From Meandrina meandrites (lineage: Eukaryota > Cnidaria > Anthozoa > Scleractinia > Meandrinidae): DNA of 64,000 nt. Below, in pieces: positions 56,234-64,000 of this stretch. The position numbers and the translations under genes are program-made. A model generated the notes under the pieces. That model was given only the letters and a program-made list of their open reading frames with translations. It did no database searches and was not told the origin of the DNA. Every line of letters begins with the position of its first letter. Within the stretch, counting starts at the first letter, position 1. The DNA is taken from NCBI GenBank assembly GCA_963693305.1, contig OY855906.1:25745289-25809288 (forward strand). The letters are read 5' to 3'.

Positions 56234-57139
56234 CACAACACACCATATAGCAATATTTACTAGTAGTAATCATTGATTATGGAGTGCGTTCGTGGGTATT
56301 TCTTTGTTTTGAACAGCCAATCCAAAAAAGGAATTGTAATTAATTAAGACTCTAATTTCCGTAGAGGTATTGCTTCTCCTATTGCCAAGGTCTGAGGCTA
56401 TAAAATGGTTTGCGGTAAGCAGACGTTTCAGAGTTCAGAAATGAGTTCATTACCAAGTTCGCTGTCATTGCGAAAATTAAATTTCCACTTATTTTGAAAA
56501 CCAACAAGGCACTGTATTTTCTCAATTAAACCCCGGACCCCGATTAAACGCCGGGTGAAAACGGTTATTTTTTAAATAAACGCCGGGGGCGTTAACCGTA
56601 GCCTGCGAATACAGCCGCCTCTCACTCACTCCCGCACGTAGTACCGGGGCGAGTGAGAGGCGGCTGTATTCCCAGGCTACCGATCGCGGCGAAAAGCGTA
56701 TAAAATCGCCAAGTGTGTCGCCGGCTTTAGGGGAGTTACGCGACTGTTTATATCGCCATACAACTGATTTAAAACGGCCGCGCGCGCAACATAAACGGTA
56801 ACAGCGCGCGTCCATGTCCATTTTAGGGGTCTAATCCAACAGCGCACGAGGCATCACAGCAATTGTTTTACTACTGTAGAAGGAAACACTGCCGAAACGG
56901 TTAGTTTTCCACTGAACTTTACTTTACTGTGACGTCATTAATTAGCCATCCTGGCACATACCAAGATACATACAACCGTGGTACGACTTTCGCTTGCGCG
57001 TTCACAGGACAACCGCGGGACCATAGGTCACCAGAAGATTAAGATGCGTTCTCCTACCGTCGAACACAAACAACAGCCGGGCCGGGCGTCGCAAATATTA
57101 AATGCAAGTTATCATCTCACGTAATATATCAAACACGAG
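56234..57139. other. No recognisable gene; hairpin and CGCCGGG repeat
   Basis: Holds a dispersed-repeat segment with ATTAAACGCCGGG units (about 56525-56595) interrupted by the hairpin at 56599-56679. The remainder is non-coding. Confidence 0.45.
56599..56679. mobile_element. Hairpin element with TAGCCTG ends
   Basis: TAGCCTGCGAATACAGCCGC through CTCTCACTC pairs with GAGTGAGAGGCGGCTGTATT and CCCAGGCTA; one or two mismatches, loop of about 20 bases. Only CCG is shared on both sides. Confidence 0.85.
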
Positions 57140-57462
57140 AGAGTGTTTCATCGGGACATCCAAACACCGGGGGAGGGGAATAAAAAGGTCTTCCAAGCAG
57201 ATAACAGGGAACGCCTACTTTTCAGGCGTTTTTAATTAAGAGGTGAGGTAAAAATACAGTGCCTTTGTGCAGTTTCCTCGTTTCCCTTCTGGTTTGATCG
57301 AATGTAGCTTTATTGAGGAAAGAATAGAGACTCATACCTTTCTATGACTACAACTCAATTGTATCTTATTCAGGAATGTCAAAAATAAGCGGTTTACTTA
57401 ATTAATAAAGCTCCAAAAGAGCAATATCAGAGGACTGCAATACTCATTTGCAAGTATTGCTT
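57140..57462 (-). other. 3' flank of methyltransferase B
   Basis: Collinear with 18750-19104 next to copy A (see shared blocks there); marks one edge of the segmental duplication. Confidence 0.7.
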
Positions 57463-57508
57463 TTAAATTCTTTTCAGATAACCATTCATGTTCCACGTTG
57501 CATTGTAC
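57463..57508 (-). CDS. CmcI-family methyltransferase B, last exon
   Basis: Minus strand: acceptor TATATTTTCAG, then YNATWNMNGYLKRI and TAA. Same length (46 bp) and phase as the copy A exon at 19105-19150. Confidence 0.88.
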
Positions 57509-58950
57509 CTGAAAATATAAATATATAAGCTGAAGTTAAGGTATAGTTCTGATTGAAAGCTTTGTAGATTTTGTAGATGGCCGTTGTGGATACAATTCTA
57601 TGTGTAGTGGTCCGAGGCTTTTTCTTAGGTGGGAGGATGCTTCGGGATCGCCCGGTGGCCGACGAAACGAGCGATAAAGCCAAGAGACTTGACCAATCCC
57701 GAACACCTACTAAGAAAAGACCCTGGACATCGAAGTATAAATGAAAACGTACACATTTTTAGCCGTCAGTTAACTGTATATATCTTCACTCTTAGCCGAA
57801 CCCTCGTGTCTGAACAACAACAACAGGAGGGAGTATCCTAAGAAGCTATCACATGTTTCCCTGCTACCAGGAGAAAGGTAATTATATATGCTGTGGTTCA
57901 ATTTTCCCCTTGGTACAGTTAATTATTTTTCGTTGAGTTTGCTCTGCATGGTGTGTATGGTAATATTTGATAATGATTATAAACAAAGAAAATACCAAAA
58001 ATGACAGTAAAAAAAAAAAAAACCATCATACTCATCATGTTTTTTCTTGGGCAACTTATACTTATTGATCCGATTTTTCTATGGCTTCAATATCAAAGAA
58101 TAAAGAGAATTTAAAGTGGAAAGAAATTCTCTTATTTTTCGACATTTTTGCCGCGATTTATAATCTTTCCGCGTTACTACTACAAAAGAAGAGCTTTACG
58201 TTTGCTCCATATAGTTTCCTTACCACGCACTCGCTGGTGATGCAAGCTTCAGAAATCTGTGCGTGCAAGCTAACGCAAATTCCGATTAGGCAAAATTGTG
58301 TAAAATGATCAACCATAAAATTTCAAAGATTCTAAGCTTGTAGACTTTCTCGATGGAGTCGCAAAAGAAAAAAACGGCTATAATAAACACTGTAAGCAAA
58401 CCTCGTGGGTTTCATATTCTATGACGCAATTGTTACAAATGTTTGGGGTTAATGGCAACTTCCGCCAACGTTTTGTCAGATTTCCTTCTGTGAAATTCCG
58501 TAAAAATTGGCAGAGGGATAGAATTATTTTACTTTACGCGAGGCCCGTTTCTCGGGAAACGGACCATTTTTTACGCAGAGGAAAAAAACACAAATCTGAA
58601 AATTACAAAGAAGCTGCCTAAACAATCCTTACTTTTTTCCTGTTGGAAGTTCTTATCCAGGACGTATACATGTACTGTGAAAATTTTGGAGGATTTCACC
58701 GAAGAAAATTGAACAAAATCTCACTTAAAGCCACATAAACTCTAAAACTGACATTTGCTTGGGTAGCAACCACTATTTTAATAAAAATTGTTGAAGGGCA
58801 ATATTCCATCATTCTTTATTTCATTTGATATGTTTGACCAAACTGGGAGCAAAAACGAAAGCGAAAACCAAATTTAAAAATACTCCTCCAAATTAAATTC
58901 GTCTCCCAGCTAGCTCTCTCCCCAAGCCAGCCATCTAAGTATTTCCTCAC

Positions 58951-59216
58951 CCGAAAAGATCGGTGTATCTTTGATCCACATGATATCTACCAGAACGATT
59001 CACGAAGAATTTCTTGAGCTCGTTTAGCTTAGCGGGACCAAACTCTGCATAGCCAAGCTCCTTTATAAGACCTTGACCACTTATGCTTGGAGCAGCCGGA
59101 TTTGTGTCCTCGATACATATGTAGTCACCAGGCTCTGTGAATGCGTCGAAGTACTCCAATACTTTGGTCATATTCACATGTGAATCCTCCACAAGGAACC
59201 AGGGATGAGGCAGATT
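58951..59216 (-). CDS. CmcI-family methyltransferase B, exon 3
   Basis: 266 bp with the same phases as copy A. Starts NLPHPWFLVEDSHVNMTKV, then GDYICIEDTNPAAPS, and ends RYHVDQRYTDLFG. Metal-binding acidic residues are conserved. Differences from copy A cluster in the middle (GLIKELGYAEFGPAKL against GVVKELGNAHLGYAKL), a candidate site for altered specificity. Confidence 0.92.
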
Positions 59217-60632
59217 CTGTAGTAAAAAAACCATTTACATCAGTATCATACCTAACAAAGTTCTGCCTGACACTTATTTGTGTGAGCGTTAGAGACAACG
59301 TTTATAACAACTTTAAACACGTTTCCACCGGGAGACTTCAGGTTTCAACGGTTTTGAAAAAAGTCAACAAAATGATCGTTAGAAAGTAGAATTTTAGATG
59401 TATAATACTGATGACCATCACTGACTGCAATTTTGGCATTTTGTGTTCAACTAACTTACAACAAAACCAGGTCAAGTGATCTTTTAAGAGAAAAATGTTA
59501 ACATTATTGGCTCTTTCTTTTTTACCAGGAACGCATAATCCATCTTGTCTTTATGCCCCTCAACTTTTAAAATGGTTGCTATTGGAATTTTAATTTCCTA
59601 TATCGCTCAAACTTTCAATTTACAGATAGAGACAAGTACTAAATGATTCAGGTCCGAGATCGCTAGGACCAGGATGTCGCTACGTGACCGTACCAATCAA
59701 ATATGCAGCATTTTAAGTGACTTTGAAGGTTAGCTAAACGACAGACTCTTCCACAGGTGCTGCTCGTACGGCCAGATGGAAGCGTCGTTACCCGCCGTTT
59801 AGCTTTTTACTTACGCTGCTGTCATTAATTCTCTCTGGTGTCAAATGCTAAATCTGTTCTTTTTGCCTCTATTCCGATTCACCACAATTAAAGTGCACCA
59901 GTTGGCGATCGCTTTCAACTTGCTGCACATGCCATAGCTTGTGGTATTGTCACAAGAATTTTGTCGCGTCTGCTTACGTCAATAGGGTTTAATTGCTGAG
60001 GAAGCCAGCTTTTCCGAGGACTTTGTTGGAGATGCCACCCTACCATCTGAAGCCAAGGATTCGCCGAAGGCAGTGAAGATGCGATGCGAAGTACTTTAAG
60101 GCGTAAGCTACTCAGGGCTCACATTCGTAGGACAAGCAGAGTGCTTAGAACAAAAGTGCGTCGTTTTCCTGATACCGCATGGGACAGTCTGAACAAGCTG
60201 CCGTCTGATCTTGTAGGGAGGAAGAATTCTTCATCTGAACACATGACAGCAGAAGTAAGAACTAGACCCCAAACAATGAAAGTGTGATATAACACAGCCC
60301 TGTTTCACGTCACTCAGAATGGGAAAGGGTTCTGACAAGGCACCGTCATGCCAAACTGCGGCATTCATTTCGGAATGGAAGGAAATGATGACGATCACGT
60401 ATTTATGGCACCGGACATACGTCAAATAAACTATCTTATAAACCTTTTAAATGGTGCTTCATGGTGTGCAACTTGGCTATCTAGCTGTAGGTGACTGTTA
60501 CTTCACAGTCAAATGCTAAAATCCAAAATTGGGATATAGGAATGACAGTTAAAATGGCAGTTTGTAAAAAGTTATAATGTGACTCAAACAACGTTTACCC
60601 TAGTTGCCAACTTTTAGCAAGAACTTATTTAC
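59217..60632 (-). other. Methyltransferase B intron 2
   Basis: 1416 bp, alignable in patches to copy A's 20794-22171 (for example TTAGAAAGTAGAATTTTAGA and CAGTTTGTAAAAAGT). No element with clean ends recognised. Confidence 0.6.
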
Positions 60633-60934
60633 CTTAAGAAAGTCCTCTGGAAAACATTTTTCGACATTAAACAAGTCTCCCTCAATGAACTCCACATCCG
60701 GGGACTCTCTGGCCACAGCGTCCAGCATAGAAAGGTCAATGTCAATGGATATCACACGTGACTTGCACTCAAACATCTTTAACATATCCGCTGTCCACAA
60801 AGCTGAGCCCCCCTTCCAGGCCCCGAATTCAATCACAGTTGGAGGCTTGAGTTCCCATAGCAACTGCTGGTTTGTCGTCAGGGTTAAGGGGTCTTTCAAA
60901 ATCGATACGCCACGCCAGCACGTCATGTATTTTC
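60633..60934 (-). CDS. CmcI-family (cephalosporin hydroxylase / rhamnosyl O-methyltransferase-like) methyltransferase B, exon 2
   Basis: Exactly 302 bp like copy A, phase 1 in (acceptor TTCCTTCCTTAG), phase 0 out (donor GTAAAT). Encodes KYMTCWRGVSILKDP, VIEFGAWKGGSALW (SAM loop), SRVISIDIDLSMLDAV and VEFIEGDLFNVEKCF. About 90% identical to copy A here. No stop or frameshift was seen in any copy B exon in the window, so it appears intact. See copy A for family and function. Confidence 0.92.
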
Positions 60935-63922
60935 CTAAGGAAGGAAATGGTCAAAGAAATTAATTAGAATCTGTGTTATTTATCTGAAATGCATTGAAAA
61001 CTACCCTTGTTAGTCTAAATATAGCCTGAGATGACAGTCATCTCCGGCTTTCAGCCTCGCACCCAGGCCATCATCGTTCGTGACAGAGGGACGAGGTTGA
61101 TGGGTACCGTCACGTGATACTGTGAAAGTGATAGGCATATTTTAAGCAGTCTTCAGCTTGTGCAAAATTGTTGCTGCAAAACCTGTTAATGCAAAGGTCT
61201 TTTGCGCGGTTTATGACTATGCGTGTATTTTAAGTAGACCTTAGCACGGGCTATTGGAATCCAAAAAGGAAATTGGGGGTAACGTATAACCATGCATTTT
61301 TTCAGAGATAATTGAATCTTAATCTAGACAAAAAATGCTGACTCGGCATTGTTTCTAAAAAATGTGTATTTCTTTACAGATTTCTGTAGAATTCGTCTTT
61401 ACATGGACAAATACAAGAACAATTGTAAAATCTTTAAAATACATCATAAAAGGTAACATAACAACAGCTGTTTTTATGCTGTGTAATTTCAAAATCATTG
61501 TAACTGCGTCGCTATCGTCCCTGAAAGCTCTCCTCTTTTTTTTTTTATATCAAAAATGTAGTCCATTTTATAAGATAAAAAGTACGGGTCACCATGCGTT
61601 GTTCCCAACTTCTATGGAATCGCTTTTTGGATACATTACATTTTTCCTGTCCCACCCTAGTGAGTTGAATACTTGCATCTGTCGCAATTTTTCACTCGTG
61701 TGTTATGCCATCTCTAGTCAGCAGGTTACGGTTTACCTGTTGGCGATTAGCAGTTAGGTTTTAGCTGTGAGCCATTAGCGGTTACCGTGAGTGGTTAGAG
61801 CTATGTTTCTGTTCCGGTGTTCTTGTTTTAAAATAATTCATGTTCTTGCATTTCAATCACGCACTTGGTTGCGTAGTTGAATTCGTCATGAGGGAGTATA
61901 AGAAACCACGACGGCGACGCCGAGGACAACGTCGATTAAAAATTGAATTTATATTTTAGCAACGAATCTCGCGATACTCTTTTAAAAGCCATTTAGTTTA
62001 TTTCTCTCTGTCAAAACTATCTCAAAACTAAATCTGGAACACAGCGATAAATTCGAAATAGAAATTTAAAAAGTTAGCTGTCGTGGTTCACGTTCTCCAG
62101 GTAACGCAGAATTTGGTCATTTCACGTTGTTATTTTGCAGAGGACGGCAAAGAAATATACCAAGTATTAAAACACACGTGCACAGCCATTGTTCTACTCA
62201 TTAAACCTTTTGTTTAGCGACGTTCCCGTTGCCGTTGCCGTTGCCGTTGTGGTTTTCTTAAACTCCCTTGTTGTACATGTGACGTGTGCACACTAGCAAA
62301 AGGAGGCACGGTCCTTAAAGGGGCACTGTCACGGAGATTTTTACGCTTTTGCATTAAAATGCGTTCAAGATTAAATAAAAATGTATTTTGACGTACACAG
62401 AATACTCCCACAAAGTCAAGAGAAGGAAATCTACTGATTTTTGCAAAGGAAGAACAAACCATTGTCAGTTACGGGCAATTTTTTCACGAAACAAAGAAAA
62501 TACCTGAAAAAATCAGCATGATGTTTTCAAGTTGCAGCCATTCGCATCCTGGCGATCCGCAGCCAAACACACTTAATTATAGTCTCAAAGACTGGTTGGG
62601 TAGTTTTAAGCGACACCGAACCAGTATTTTGGGGTCTTCTGTGATTAGAATGTCTTTTGGCTTTTGTTAGCCTGCGAACGCAGACGTATTTCCGGCTGTC
62701 GCTTGTCTCCGCCGAAAAATAAGATATTATTTTTCGGCGGAGACAAGCGACAGCCGGAAATACGTCTGCGTTCGCAGGCTAGGCTTTTCTAAGATATCCT
62801 AAAAATTGGAGACAGTGTTCCTTTAAACCGTACTCGTTTAGCACAGTTTTTGTACTCTACAAAGCGGCGTTGGATACTAACTTTATACTAGTTAAGTAAA
62901 AATAATAATAATACATAATATTTTAAGAGGAGGCCTCCAATCACCTAGAGGTGGTTTTCAGGAGGGTCCTCTGAGAAAATAAATGTCAAACCTTTAAAAT
63001 ACATTAAAATCTAAGAATACAATAAAAAGGACAAAACCTATGTGGTAATAAAAACTAAAAATATCTAAGTGCTGGTAAGTGGTCTTTATCTCCTTCGCCA
63101 GAACAGATTCCTTAGGGATATATAAAGCTAGAGAATAAAATTAACGTAGACCTTTCGAAACCGAATGATTTTGTTATTAACCATAATATTAACAAAATTA
63201 TCGAATCTGATTATTTCTGGGCGCGCCCTATTTCCACCAATATTATTGGAGCGCGAGCAGCTAAGGTGTTAAAGCTCCTTCTTGATATACCTCGCTAAAA
63301 ACCTTTCAGAAACGGTTTTGCCCCTGGATTTGCGTAGAGGTCATAAATCGTTTAATGGCTTCACATTATAATCTTTTTCTCGATATTTTGTTATATTTAT
63401 CATTATTTCGTTATAGAACTTTATGTTCTCTAAATCTGTCTGTATTCATACTCGAAATTAAAAATGTCCAACTCCCGCTACGCGGTTATCTGATGTCGTT
63501 AGTCACTCAACGTATGATTATCGACCGACATGACCGGATTGGGTCTGAACTGGACTTCACTACCATTATACTCCCGGCATTCCTATTTTTTCCGGTGACA
63601 TGTACATGTCAAACCAGACGAACTTGTCGCTTCGCCAATACTGCCAATACCTCGGCCAGTGTTACAACTACGATATAATTATCTTATTAAAAACTAGCAA
63701 TGGTATATTGTAATTCCTGAGTTTTGATTAGTTAACAGGCAATGGTATATGCGCTCATATACCATTGACCACAAATATCGTAGCCGACACGCGTCAACGA
63801 AAACAGCTGGGGAGCTCAAATATTGCAATTCTTTAGGGCGTTTTTAATAAATGAAATCGTTATAGCCAACTCGGCGCTACGCGCCTCCAACGCGCGCTCG
63901 TGGAATAATTGTTATATATTAC
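60935..63922 (-). other. Methyltransferase B intron 1
   Basis: About 3 kb. Lacks the TTAA transposon found in the same intron of copy A. Contains GCCGTT hexamer repeats (about 62219-62250), a near-perfect hairpin (62668-62781) and a short palindrome CAATGGTATATG-CGCT-CATATACCATTG (about 63741-63768). Confidence 0.7.
62668..62781. mobile_element. Perfect hairpin element with TAGCCTG ends
   Basis: 54-bp arms without a visible mismatch (TAGCCTGCGAACGCAGACGT...CCGAAAAATA) and a 6-base loop AGATAT. Flanks GGCTTTTGT (62659-62667) and GGCTTTTCT (62782-62790) are a 9-bp duplication with one mismatch. Arm perfection implies a recent origin or arm-to-arm correction. Confidence 0.93.
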
Positions 63923-64000
63923 CATGAGATATCGACGCCATAATCCCAGCTGATAACACTCCAGTGTCTCGCCTTTCTTCCATTGGAACAAATCTGTTTT
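63923..64000 (-). CDS. CmcI-family methyltransferase B, N-terminal exon (cut by window end)
   Basis: Minus strand reads RFVPMEERRDTGVLSAGIM and ends SISHG at a GTAATA donor (phase 1). The start codon lies beyond position 64000. Homologous to 27267-27423 of copy A. Confidence 0.85.

Overview
This is eukaryotic, animal-type DNA: AT-rich, interrupted by spliceosomal introns and very dense in mobile elements. The element mix (Penelope-like, tyrosine-recombinase retroelements, TTAA-target DNA transposons, tRNA-derived SINEs, hairpin MITEs) together with intron-bearing CmcI-type methyltransferase genes suggests a cnidarian, most likely a stony coral. That assignment is inferred, not proven by the sequence.

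Host genes all lie on the minus strand. (1) The 5' part of an ABCG half-transporter gene has exons at 17004-17145, 9305-9474 and 9086-9142; the rest lies beyond the left edge or was not found. (2) CmcI-family methyltransferase copy A has exons at 27267-27423, 22172-22473, 20528-20793 and 19105-19150. (3) Copy B is a tandem paralogue with exons at 63923-64000 (cut by the window end), 60633-60934, 58951-59216 and 57463-57508. Internal exon lengths and intron phases are identical in A and B, and homology continues into introns and 3' flanks (about 18.75-22.5 kb against 57.1-60.96 kb), so this is a segmental duplication later pushed apart by transposons.

Mobile DNA by region: 0-17 kb holds SINE and LINE tails and several elements whose ends are arrays of short, often self-complementary motifs (ACCGCAAT; AAGGATCCTT; CCGGGATCCCGG; CCGTTCGAACGG; ATCCGCATTTT), lying in or beside the ABCG introns. 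A broken TTAA-flanked transposon (22834-27061) coding for a Mutator-like transposase joined to a YqaJ-type nuclease fills intron 1 of methyltransferase A. A 7-kb foldback palindrome (29071-36036) has 2.6-kb arms, a 6-bp target duplication and nested insertions mirrored in both arms. Two decayed Penelope-like elements (41275-44034 plus; 45777-46937 minus) flank a third, independent copy of a 1.3-kb element also found in the palindrome. A tyrosine-recombinase (DIRS/Ngaro/PAT-like) retrotransposon occupies 51147-56233; its split direct repeats B1-A2 fall inside a predicted gag intron.

Several small near-perfect hairpins share TAGCCTG/TAGTCTG ends and 8-9-bp flanking duplications but have unrelated stems. 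No rRNA gene, functional tRNA gene or CRISPR array was seen. The strongest candidates for something new are the intron-embedded split repeats, the transposase-YqaJ element, the foldback palindrome, the common-ended hairpins and the array-bounded elements.
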